Shown here piece after piece: positions 7,147 through 13,154 of a stretch of 16,015 bases of DNA (position 1 is its first letter; each line of letters opens with the position of its first letter). Location of the stretch: positions 1 through 16,015 of the forward strand of contig CAKPCM010000022.1 in the NCBI GenBank assembly GCA_934141615.1, given 5' to 3'. The notes beneath the pieces are model-generated. The model ran no database searches, was not told the DNA's origin, and was given only the letters and a program-made list of their open reading frames with translations. Both the position numbers and the translations under genes were made by a program. This DNA comes from an uncultured Bacilli bacterium (lineage in GTDB: Bacteria; Bacillota_I; Bacilli_A; RF39; UBA660).

Positions 7147-7230
7147 ATAAAAAAGAACTCTTCTACTAGGGATAATTCTTAATAAAAACCTATCCTAACG
7201 TCCTAAACCGACTAGTAGTATGAGTTCTCT
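7147..7230 (-). ncRNA. Structured RNA element of unknown family
   Basis: Beginning at the expected transcription start (A at about 7230), the minus strand forms a long hairpin. AGAACTC (7228-7222) pairs with GAGTTCT (7160-7154). After a small internal loop, CTACTAG pairs with CTAGTAG. Inside is a further stem GGATA/TATCC extended by TTTTT/AAGAA. Six T follow the outer stem (7153-7148), so the roughly 84-base RNA could be a free-standing small RNA with its own terminator, or a 5' leader attenuator. I see no T-box, SRP RNA, RNase P, tmRNA or common riboswitch consensus in it. Confidence 0.5.
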
Positions 7231-7237
7231 AACCCAC

Positions 7238-7267
7238 AATATATCATATCAATTTATATAATGTCAA
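7238..7267 (-). promoter_or_regulatory. Strong sigma-A promoter driving the intergenic RNA
   Basis: Minus strand: consensus -35 TTGACA (7267-7262), an 18-base spacer and extended -10 TGATATATT (-10 hexamer 7243-7238). The predicted start is about seven bases further, at the foot of the RNA hairpin. This is among the best promoters in the window. Confidence 0.75.
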
Positions 7268-7272
7268 TTAAT

Positions 7273-7313
7273 ATATTATCATTTATATTTTATTTCAATA
7301 TAAATGATAATAT
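7273..7313. repeat. Perfect 17-bp inverted repeat between divergent units
   Basis: ATATTATCATTTATATT (7273-7289) and its exact reverse complement (7297-7313) flank a seven-base spacer. It lies just upstream of the -35 at 7262-7267 on one side and before the HIT gene promoter on the other. No T run follows on either strand, so it is not a typical terminator. A regulator site or a cruciform-forming element are options. Confidence 0.7.
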
Positions 7314-7324
7314 ACAAAATATTT

Positions 7325-7355
7325 TTGAATTCTAACTAACATTTTATGATAGAAT
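7325..7355 (+). promoter_or_regulatory. Possible promoter of the HIT gene
   Basis: TTGAAT (7325-7330) and extended -10 TGATAGAAT (hexamer 7350-7355) are separated by 19 bases, slightly too long but helped by the TGn. The ATG follows 18 bases later after GAGGTGA. Confidence 0.45.
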
Positions 7356-7373
7356 AATAATAGAGGTGAAAAA

Positions 7374-7772
7374 ATGAAAGATTGTATATTCTGTAAAATA
7401 GTTAATGGAGATATTCCAAGTATGAAAGTATATGAAGATGATATTTGTCTTGCTTATTTAGACATTAATCCAGATAGTGATGGCCATACCTTAATCATAC
7501 CTAAAAAGCATTATAAAGATATATATGATATACCAAGTGATACTTTACTTCATATATATGAAACTGCTAAAAAATTAATGGATATGTTAAGAGAGAAATT
7601 AGGTTGTGATGGTTTTACGCTACTTCAAAATAATGGTAGCATCCAAGAAGTAAAACACTATCATTTGCATATTAAGCCACATTATAAAAATAATCATCCA
7701 GTTAAATTAGTTAAAGATACTAACTTAATTAAGGATCCAAAGGAAGTATATAACAAGATAAAAGAAGCATAG
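7374..7772 (+). CDS. HIT-family nucleotide hydrolase (Hit/HinT-like)
   Basis: This 132-residue single-domain histidine triad protein probably hydrolyses nucleoside phosphoramidates or dinucleoside polyphosphates in the cytoplasm. It has the zinc-type start 'CIFCKIVNGDIPS' (C4, C7), 'YLDINPDSDGHTLIIPKKHYKDI', 'GFTLLQNNG' and the triad 'HYHLHIKPH' (H95, H97, H99). The start follows GAGGTGA with a five-base spacer. It is the only plus-strand gene before prsA, and it is convergent with the carboxypeptidase gene. Confidence 0.95.
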   Translation: MKDCIFCKIVNGDIPSMKVYEDDICLAYLDINPDSDGHTLIIPKKHYKDIYDIPSDTLLHIYETAKKLMDMLREKLGCDGFTLLQNNGSIQEVKHYHLHIKPHYKNNHPVKLVKDTNLIKDPKEVYNKIKEA

Positions 7773-7785
7773 TCGCTTCTTTTTA
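7761..7785. terminator. Bidirectional terminator between hit and the carboxypeptidase gene
   Basis: AAAGAAGC (7761-7768) and GCTTCTTT (7775-7782) with a six-base loop, followed by T on the plus strand and flanked by the matching A/T runs for the minus strand. The hit stop lies in the loop and the carboxypeptidase stop starts at 7785, so the hairpin serves both converging genes. Confidence 0.7.
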
Positions 7786-9159
7786 ATTTACCCCTAAATA
7801 CTCTTCTAGTGTAAGACCACTTAGATAAACATCCTTTGCTGTTTTTTCTCCTAAATACCTCACGTGCCAAGGCTCATATATATAGCCAGTAATATCAGTC
7901 TTACCTTTTGGGTATCTTACTATAAAACCGTATAAATATGCATTTTCACTAATCCATTTAGCTTCTACCGTATTTGCAAAAGATCTATCTACACTTCCTA
8001 TATCAAAGGCAAGTCCTGTTTGATGTTCTGACTCACCTGGTTTTGCAGAGTACGTGTTAGCTACTTCCTCACCATCTTTTTTTACATATTTATTATGAAG
8101 TTTTTCTTGCGTTTCATATGATCTATATCCAGAAACAAGTGGTATGCTAAGTCCTAAAGCTTTAGCATCAGCCTGCATTTTCTTTAAGTTTTTTAAGGCT
8201 TCTTTGTTTACCTTTGGATCATAGTTTTTTGGTAAATGATAAGTTTTATTTACAAGTAAAATACCATTAACATACGTAATTCCATTTAATACTTTTATTT
8301 CGGGACTTTTTATAGTACTTTGTGTTTTATCCTTTACAATTACCGTTCTTGTTTTTTCATCAGTATTTCCGCTTGAATCAGAGACCTTATACGTTAACTT
8401 ATAAGTTCCAGAGCGTTTTGTATTAACTTTACCATTTACCTTTACTTTATTTTTTATATCACCATCATAATTATCAAATGCAGTAAAACCAGGTTCTTTG
8501 TATTTTGATGAAAAATCAATTTCTTCTACCTCATCACCCAAGATATTAATTACCGGTTTTTCTTTATCAACAACGCTTATTTTTCTTGCTAAATAATATT
8601 TGTTTTTAAGATTGTATAATATTACGTAATCACCCGTTTTCTTAACGTTTAAATTAGTACTAACCGTAATATAATTACATTTCTTGTTATTAATTTTAAA
8701 AGTCACGTATTCGTCATTATAATAATCACCATAATTTAATTCTATTTTTTCCTTACCATTTAATTTATAAGTTACGTATCCTTTTCTTTTACTTTTTTCA
8801 TATTCTTTTATTTTTATCTTACAAGATGATGTACTTTTTGTTTTCCTAACTAGTAAATTGCCTTTCTTTTTAAATCCATCTTTTATAAGTTCTTCTTTAA
8901 GATACTTATTAATTAATTTATCTTTAGAAGTTATGGTATATTCCTCTTTTGTTATACATGATAAAAATTTATTTTTATAAATTGTTTTAGTATCAATTGA
9001 ATAATTACTAGTGGTTATTTTATCTTCATAAGTAGTTTTAAACATAGGAAGTAAAAATATAAGACTTCCAATAACGTATATTATAAATATTAGAAATAAT
9101 ATAAATATAATCCAATTCAATAATTTTATTTTTTTATTACCAATTTTAATAGTTAACAT
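7783..9159 (-). CDS. Membrane-anchored VanY-type D-Ala-D-Ala carboxypeptidase with Ig-like domain
   Basis: From the chosen start the protein has 458 residues. A single membrane helix (about 15-40) is followed by an extracellular stretch rich in Lys and Tyr that contains four cysteines. An Ig-like DUF5011-type domain follows at about 198-277 ('EPGFTAFDNYDGDIKNKV', 'GTYKLTYKVSDSSGN'). The C-terminal LAS/VanY peptidase (about 300-458) has 'LVSGYRSYETQEKLHN', zinc ligands H379 and D386 in 'SEHQTGLAFDIG', and E429/H432 in 'YEPWHVRYLG'. It would remove the last D-Ala from peptidoglycan stems outside the membrane. The longest frame begins at a GTG at 9177 that lies inside the ribosome site GGTGGAGGTGA; the ATG at 9159, eight bases after that site, is the true start. 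Confidence 0.93.
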   Translation of the reverse strand: MLTIKIGNKKIKLLNWIIFILFLIFIIYVIGSLIFLLPMFKTTYEDKITTSNYSIDTKTIYKNKFLSCITKEEYTITSKDKLINKYLKEELIKDGFKKKGNLLVRKTKSTSSCKIKIKEYEKSKRKGYVTYKLNGKEKIELNYGDYYNDEYVTFKINNKKCNYITVSTNLNVKKTGDYVILYNLKNKYYLARKISVVDKEKPVINILGDEVEEIDFSSKYKEPGFTAFDNYDGDIKNKVKVNGKVNTKRSGTYKLTYKVSDSSGNTDEKTRTVIVKDKTQSTIKSPEIKVLNGITYVNGILLVNKTYHLPKNYDPKVNKEALKNLKKMQADAKALGLSIPLVSGYRSYETQEKLHNKYVKKDGEEVANTYSAKPGESEHQTGLAFDIGSVDRSFANTVEAKWISENAYLYGFIVRYPKGKTDITGYIYEPWHVRYLGEKTAKDVYLSGLTLEEYLGVN

Positions 9160-9225
9160 GGAAAGTATCACCTCCACCCACTTATATCTTTATTTTATCC
9201 TGTTTTTTTAAAATTAACAATAAAA

Positions 9226-9250
9226 GAAAAAAGAAGCTTTTAAAAGCTTC
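9226..9250 (-). terminator. Terminator after the YjcZ-like genes
   Basis: The perfect palindrome GAAGCTTTTAAAAGCTTC (9233-9250) is followed by six T on the minus strand, right after the stop of the 44-residue gene. Confidence 0.8.
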
Positions 9251-9252
9251 CT

Positions 9253-9387
9253 TTAGCATACAAACGAACCAACTATTATAGCAAGTAGGATATAAAGTAC
9301 TATTACTAGTAAGAATCCACTTCCTTTTCTTGCTCCGCCACATGGGTTGCAAGTGTTAGTTGTAGTTGTTGTTCCGCAACATGCCAT
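9253..9387 (-). CDS. YjcZ-like small membrane protein, 44 residues
   Basis: The ATG at 9387 follows AGGAGG by eight bases. The protein starts MACCGTTTTTNTCNPCGGAR and ends with one hydrophobic helix 'GFLLVIVLYILLAIIVGSFVC'. This helix strongly resembles the 'GFALIVVLFILLIIVGA' helix of the YjcZ family, small proteins of Bacilli linked to sporulation. The N-terminal extension has four cysteines (CC, C, C) and a Thr run, and the protein ends in a fifth Cys, all unusual for the family. It lies downstream of a second YjcZ-like gene, sharing a promoter and terminator. Confidence 0.8.
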   Translation of the reverse strand: MACCGTTTTTNTCNPCGGARKGSGFLLVIVLYILLAIIVGSFVC

Positions 9388-9411
9388 AGTTTAAACCTCC
9401 TTTTTTTTATA

Positions 9412-9495
9412 CTAAACGTAAGCACCTATGATGATTACTAATAAGATGAATAATACTAATATAATTCCAGCTCCGGATGCATAATTGTTTCCCAT
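9412..9495 (-). CDS. YjcZ-like small membrane protein, 27 residues
   Basis: The frame at 9495-9412 encodes MGNNYASGAGIILVLFILLV followed by IIIGAYV and a TAG stop. It is a near-pure single membrane helix with the YjcZ pattern of a short Gly/Ser/Asn head and 'LVLFILLVIIIGA'. The AGGAGG site lies eight bases before this ATG; an ATG five bases after the site is out of frame and soon closed. The family is known from sporulating Bacilli; its molecular role is unclear. First gene of a two-gene unit. Confidence 0.8.
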   Translation of the reverse strand: MGNNYASGAGIILVLFILLVIIIGAYV

Positions 9496-9525
9496 ATTTC
9501 ATTCCTCCTTTTTGTCTTTTCAAAG

Positions 9526-9553
9526 TATTTTATGGTAATAGTATAAAATGTGT
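9526..9553 (-). promoter_or_regulatory. Possible mother-cell (SigK/SigE-like) promoter for the YjcZ-like pair
   Basis: Minus strand CATAAAATA (9534-9526) fits the CATAnnnTA -10 of the sporulation sigma factors, with an AC 17 bases upstream (9553-9552) as the short SigK -35. No good sigma-A promoter is seen on this strand here. In AT-rich DNA such short matches also occur by chance. Confidence 0.35.
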
Positions 9554-9573
9554 GATTATCTTTCTTCAAAAAG

Positions 9574-9602
9574 TTGTGTTTTAGCATATAATTTGTTATG
9601 AT
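9574..9602 (+). promoter_or_regulatory. Promoter of prsA
   Basis: TTGTGT (9574-9579), 17-base spacer, TATGAT (9597-9602). The ribosome site AGGAGGAAG lies about 20 bases downstream, ahead of the ATG at 9636. Confidence 0.55.
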
Positions 9603-9635
9603 ATATAAGTACATTGATAGGAGGAAGATTAAATA

Positions 9636-10895
9636 ATGGCAGAAAAGAAAAACGCTTCAGATAAAAAAACTACTGCTAGTAAGAGCACTAAAACTGCAAA
9701 AAAAAGCACTCAAGTAAAAAAGAGTGAAACTAAAAAAACAGTTAAAACTGCAAAAAAAGCTCCTGCTAAAAAAGAAACTGTAAAAAAAGAAGTTAAAGTT
9801 CCTAAAGTAGTTGATACTTACGAAGCAAAACTTAAAAAAGAAAAAAAGGATTCAAAGTTTAAAAGATGGTTTAATAACTTATCTTTAGAACAAATAATAG
9901 TTGGTGGTGTAATTATAATTGCCATACTATTAATAGTATTAATTGGTGTAAGCACAAAAAATACCAAGACTAAAAATGGTGATGATATAGTTGTTCAAGT
10001 TGATGGTAAAACAATAACAGCAAACGAACTATATAAAGAGCTTAAAAGTCAAAGTGGTGAACAAGTTGCAATTAACTTAATCGATGAATACATTCTAGAT
10101 AAAGAATATAAAACAACTGACGAAATGGAAAAGTCCGCAAAAAGTACCATTGAAAATTATAAGAAAACATATGGTGACCAATACGATCAATTCTTACAAT
10201 ATAATGGTATTAGTGATGATGCACAGTTAAAGGAATTATTAATTAAAAACAGTAAGTTAACTTCAGTTACCGAAGATTATATTAAAGAAACTTTAACAGA
10301 AAAAGAAATGAAAAAATACTATGATGAAAAAATAGTTGGTGATATTTCTGCTAAACATATTTTAATATCAACAGAAACTGATGATTCTGCAACTGATGAA
10401 GAAAAGGAAGCTAAAAAAGAAGAAGCTAAGAAAAAGGCAGAAGAAATTATTGCTAAGCTTAAAAAAGGCGAAGACTTTGATAAACTTGCAAAGAAATATT
10501 CTGATGATGATCAAACTAAAAGTAAAGGTGGAGACTTAGGATACTTTAACACAGGTGAAATGGAAGAAGCATTTGAAACTGCTGCTTACAAACTTAACGT
10601 TGATGAATACACTACTACTCCAGTAGAAACAAGTTACGGATATCACATCATTATGAAAACTGGTCAAAAAGATAAACCAAGTTACAAAAAATCTAAAGAT
10701 AGTATTAAAGAAAAACTAGTTGATGAAAAGAAAGATAATGATAGTACAATAAGCGTTAAGGCTATGATTGCATTAAGAAAAAAATATAACATTAAAATTA
10801 AAGATAAGACAGTAAAAAATGATTATAATAGTTATATTAAAAATGCAACTACAACGACAACAACTACTACAACTACTGCATCAAGTAGTAACTAA
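9636..10895 (+). CDS. prsA: Membrane-anchored parvulin-type peptidyl-prolyl isomerase (PrsA-like foldase)
   Basis: This 419-residue protein helps secreted proteins fold outside the membrane. A cytoplasmic N-terminal tail of about 85 residues is extremely rich in Lys, Ala, Ser and Thr. Then come one membrane helix (about 86-106), a SurA/PrsA-like N-terminal domain ('VVQVDGKTITANELYKELK', 119-235) and a rotamase domain (about 239-343: 'AKHILIST', 'FDKLAKKYSDD', 'KGGDLGYFNTGEMEEAFETAAYKL', 'TSYGYHIIMKT'). The tail ends in ten Thr plus 'ASSSN'. Ordinary PrsA is a lipoprotein with a signal peptide and lipobox Cys; here there is no cysteine box, so the protein is held by an uncleaved helix. The start follows AGGAGG. 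Convergent with recX. Confidence 0.93.
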   Translation: MAEKKNASDKKTTASKSTKTAKKSTQVKKSETKKTVKTAKKAPAKKETVKKEVKVPKVVDTYEAKLKKEKKDSKFKRWFNNLSLEQIIVGGVIIIAILLIVLIGVSTKNTKTKNGDDIVVQVDGKTITANELYKELKSQSGEQVAINLIDEYILDKEYKTTDEMEKSAKSTIENYKKTYGDQYDQFLQYNGISDDAQLKELLIKNSKLTSVTEDYIKETLTEKEMKKYYDEKIVGDISAKHILISTETDDSATDEEKEAKKEEAKKKAEEIIAKLKKGEDFDKLAKKYSDDDQTKSKGGDLGYFNTGEMEEAFETAAYKLNVDEYTTTPVETSYGYHIIMKTGQKDKPSYKKSKDSIKEKLVDEKKDNDSTISVKAMIALRKKYNIKIKDKTVKNDYNSYIKNATTTTTTTTTTASSSN

Positions 10896-10922
10896 AAAAA
10901 GGCTTAATTTTAAGCCTTTTTT
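10894..10922. terminator. Bidirectional terminator between prsA and recX
   Basis: GGCTTAA (10901-10907) and TTAAGCC (10910-10916) form the core, with seven A before and six T after, so both converging genes get a T run. It overlaps the recX stop. Confidence 0.85.
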
Positions 10923-11691
10923 AATTTTCTTCTTTTAATACTTCTTTTATATCAGATGCAGTATATCCTTTAGAATATAGTTTTTGTGATATAAAATACA
11001 AAAGTTCTTGCTCGCTATATTTTACTTTATACTTATTATATAGTTTTGCATAATCCTTTTTAAGTTTTGATTTATCTGATGATATTTCTTTACCCGTCAA
11101 TATACTTGTTACTAAATCTTTAGAATATCCCAAATTAACAAAGTGATTGATTAGTTTTATTTTAATAGCATTTTGACTACCCTTTTTAATTTTTAGTTCC
11201 TTATCAATTAGCTTATTTAACTTTTCTTCTACTTTTTTTTGATCTATTAGTGCTATTTCACTTTCAATTATATCTTTATTAACCCCATACTTTACTAACT
11301 CCATCTTAATTTTTTGAGGTCCTTTATTTGTTAAATTCATACTATCGTTAATGAATGACTTTGCATATTTTAAATCATTTAAATAGCCTTCTTTAATAAG
11401 TTTTTCTGATACTTTGTTTGCTACTAAATTATTAAAACCTTTTTTTATTAGATAATCATTTATTTCTTTTATACTTCTCATTTTAACCGAGATATAACCT
11501 AATGCCAACGTGTAAGCATACATATCGTTATTTTGTTTTTTTAAAGTTCCTAGTAATTCATCTGATATTTCTTTTGTTATTAAAAGATTGTTTTTTATTA
11601 TTACATCTTCATATAAAGTTATATCACTATTATTATCTAAATATAACTTATATTTATCTTTTGATTGTTTTTTAAATTTTAGTATTTTCAT
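10921..11691 (-). CDS. recX: Regulatory protein RecX
   Basis: This 256-residue, helix-rich cytoplasmic protein binds RecA filaments and modulates their activity. It has the three-helix RecX repeats: 'ALGYISVKMRSIKEINDYLIKKGF' with 'LIKEGYLNDLKYAKSFINDSMN', 'GPQKIKMELVKYGVNKDIIE', and later 'KIKLINHFVNLGYSKDLVTSIL' and 'ISQKLYSKGYTASDIKEVLKEE'. The 'GYLND..YA..F' and 'GP.KI..EL...G' motifs are diagnostic. Length matches the long RecX form of Firmicutes. The start at 11691 follows CGGAGG. It lies 33 bases after rpoZ on the same strand and is probably co-transcribed. Confidence 0.94.
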   Translation of the reverse strand: MKILKFKKQSKDKYKLYLDNNSDITLYEDVIIKNNLLITKEISDELLGTLKKQNNDMYAYTLALGYISVKMRSIKEINDYLIKKGFNNLVANKVSEKLIKEGYLNDLKYAKSFINDSMNLTNKGPQKIKMELVKYGVNKDIIESEIALIDQKKVEEKLNKLIDKELKIKKGSQNAIKIKLINHFVNLGYSKDLVTSILTGKEISSDKSKLKKDYAKLYNKYKVKYSEQELLYFISQKLYSKGYTASDIKEVLKEEN

Positions 11692-11724
11692 AAAATACCT
11701 CCGTATAAGAAAAAAAACATAATA

Positions 11725-11919
11725 CTATTTTACTTGTATTAAGTCTTCCATCACTTCTTCTAGTGCTCTACCAATGTTCTTAGAACACTTATATTTTGAT
11801 TCTGGCATTTGTAAATGTCCAGTTTCTGCTATTTCTTTAGCTCTTCTTGCTGCAACATGAACAAGTAAGTACTTAGAACCAACCTTTGTAAGTAGTTTAT
11901 CAATTGATGGATAAATCAC
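11725..11919 (-). CDS. rpoZ: RNA polymerase omega subunit
   Basis: This small subunit helps assemble RNA polymerase by chaperoning beta-prime. From the chosen start it has 64 residues: 'MIYPSIDKLLTKVGSKYLLVHVAARRAKEI' matches the family core (YPSID-L--KV-SKY-LV--AA-RA--I), and 'KNIGRALEEV' matches the 'K-V--ALEEI' helix. The longest frame begins at a GTG at 11928 that is part of the ribosome site GGAAGGTGA; the GTG at 11919 lies five bases after that site and gives the usual N-terminus. The usual gmk partner is not adjacent; upstream is an unknown gene and downstream is recX. Confidence 0.93.
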   Translation of the reverse strand: MIYPSIDKLLTKVGSKYLLVHVAARRAKEIAETGHLQMPESKYKCSKNIGRALEEVMEDLIQVK

Positions 11920-11941
11920 TAATATCACCTTCCCTAATCAT

Positions 11942-11971
11942 AGTATATAACAAGTGTCATTAAAATATCAA
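11942..11971 (-). promoter_or_regulatory. Promoter of rpoZ-recX
   Basis: Minus strand TTGATA (11971-11966), 18-base spacer, TATACT (11947-11942), in the 68-base gap before rpoZ. Confidence 0.6.
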
Positions 11972-11987
11972 GTTATTTTACATTTTT

Positions 11988-12707
11988 TTACATAGTTTTT
12001 GCTTTATCAATTTCCAATACATCATTAACTAACGTTTTATAAAGTTCATCAAATTCTTTGAAATTTCCATCTTTAGAATTTGAAATTTCATTTATTTGCT
12101 TTTGAATACCTGCTAATATGTACGGTTTTAACTCACCAACGTTAGCTTTTAATACATCTTTTACTCTTTCTATGTCGTTTAAATCTTTGGAATCTGCATA
12201 TATTTTTTCAATTAATTGTTTGAAATCATCAAAATTCATTTCATCTTCTTTTATAACATCGAATCTGTATTTTAAAGCGTTTTTATCACTAACGGATAAA
12301 AGAAGCACTTCTGAAGAGAATACTCCTTGAAGTATTTTAAACATCATATCATTTAATGTATAATCATTTATCTTTCTTCTTTCTGGATTACCATACTTAG
12401 TTTCTATAATTCCATTATTAATAATTGTCTGCATAATATCTTCATCTTTTGTAGCAACAGTAATAAATTCGTGAAAACGCTCTTCATACCAAGGTGAATT
12501 TTCATTATTAAAAACGTCTGATAAATCATCTAAATTAAATTTCGTCAAATTATATAGTAATTGTTCTAAATCTTCACTTTTATCAGTTTTAATACCAAGT
12601 GTTTCCTTCGTTATAACGTCGTGTAAAAACTTATTATATTCTGAAGAATTCATTATTTTATTTTCTAAAATTTTATATATTGCAGTTAAATTATTATCTT
12701 TTGCCAT
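11988..12707 (-). CDS. Unrecognised 239-residue soluble protein
   Basis: I do not recognise this family. The protein is acidic to neutral, mostly predicted alpha-helical, with no signal, no membrane segment and no cysteine. Notable stretches are 'LEQLLYNLTKFNLDDLSDVFNNENSPWYEERFHEFITVATKDEDI', 'NDYTLNDMMFKILQGVFSSEVLLLSV' and 'KPYILAGIQKQINEISNSKDGNFKEF'. The start follows AGGAGATA. It has its own extended -10 promoter, and another promoter lies between it and rpoZ, so co-regulation with rpoZ is not assured. There is nothing to suggest an enzyme; an adaptor or structural role is possible, but no function can be assigned. Confidence 0.85.
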   Translation of the reverse strand: MAKDNNLTAIYKILENKIMNSSEYNKFLHDVITKETLGIKTDKSEDLEQLLYNLTKFNLDDLSDVFNNENSPWYEERFHEFITVATKDEDIMQTIINNGIIETKYGNPERRKINDYTLNDMMFKILQGVFSSEVLLLSVSDKNALKYRFDVIKEDEMNFDDFKQLIEKIYADSKDLNDIERVKDVLKANVGELKPYILAGIQKQINEISNSKDGNFKEFDELYKTLVNDVLEIDKAKTM

Positions 12708-12738
12708 CTTTTTATCTCCTAAAATTCAAACTAACTTA

Positions 12739-12747
12739 ATTATAACA
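12739..12747 (-). promoter_or_regulatory. Extended -10 promoter of the 239-residue gene
   Basis: Minus strand TGTTATAAT (12747-12739) is a perfect extended -10; no convincing -35. It lies about 32 bases before the ATG. Confidence 0.55.
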
Positions 12748-12785
12748 TATTTTAAGTAATTATTTATATTTATTTTTACGCATAG

Positions 12786-12810
12786 AAAAAGAAGATATTT
12801 CCTATCTCCT
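12786..12810 (-). terminator. Terminator of the CotD-like gene
   Basis: Minus strand AGGAGATA (12810-12803) pairs with TATCTTCT (12797-12790), one wobble, followed by TTTT. It starts right after the stop codon. Confidence 0.7.
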
Positions 12811-13083
12811 TTAGAAGTTTTGTCCGCAGCAGCCTGGATCTATGTTAGTTACTGTGTTTTCTTCAGAACAAGTATATTCTGGTCTATAAGTGTGTTCTAT
12901 TATATGATTGTTTATTATTTTTGTATGAATAGGACATACGTGTTCAACCTTATGACATATATTTCTTTCTATGCATCTTTCTATTGGTTGTTCTACTATT
13001 GGATCACATCCACATGGATCTTGACTCATGCAGCATTCTTGTTGCCATGCGTTTTGACAACATTTGTTATTATTAAAAAACAT
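12811..13083 (-). CDS. Cys/His-rich CotD-like spore coat protein
   Basis: This 90-residue protein has 12 cysteines, including three CC pairs and a CGC. Its second half, 'VCPIHTKIINNHIIEHTYRPEYTCSEENTVTNIDPGCCG', follows the layout of CotD, an inner spore coat protein of Bacilli: P-H-type motif, 'NH..EH.Y.P', 'N.DP' and a terminal CC. The high Cys and His content suggests disulfide cross-linking or metal binding in a layered shell. The start follows AAGGGGGAT. The gene is a single unit with a sporulation-type -10 upstream. Assignment rests on pattern and composition, so a different Cys-rich surface or metal protein is possible. Confidence 0.72.
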   Translation of the reverse strand: MFFNNNKCCQNAWQQECCMSQDPCGCDPIVEQPIERCIERNICHKVEHVCPIHTKIINNHIIEHTYRPEYTCSEENTVTNIDPGCCGQNF

Positions 13084-13104
13084 TTAAATCCCCCTTACCT
13101 ACTT

Positions 13105-13113
13105 TATAGTATG
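13105..13113 (-). promoter_or_regulatory. Possible sporulation-sigma -10 before the CotD-like gene
   Basis: Minus strand CATACTATA (13113-13105) matches CATAnnnTA of SigE/SigK. A CTATT, similar to part of the SigE -35, lies 17 bases upstream, but no canonical -35 is present. The palindrome ACATTTAAATGT (13116-13127) sits in the spacer. Confidence 0.35.
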
Positions 13114-13154
13114 AGACATTTAAATGTTTGAATAGGTTATAGTTTAATTATTCA

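Noticed and set aside
6874..7260. T-box or known riboswitch before the SUF operon
   Set aside because: No T-box AGGGTGG-type sequence and no consensus of the common riboswitch classes is visible in the hairpins.
10846..10886. ACT/ACA codon run at the end of prsA as a microsatellite or CRISPR-like repeat
   Set aside because: It is an in-frame Thr run with mixed codons that forms the C-terminal tail, a low-complexity protein end and not an array.
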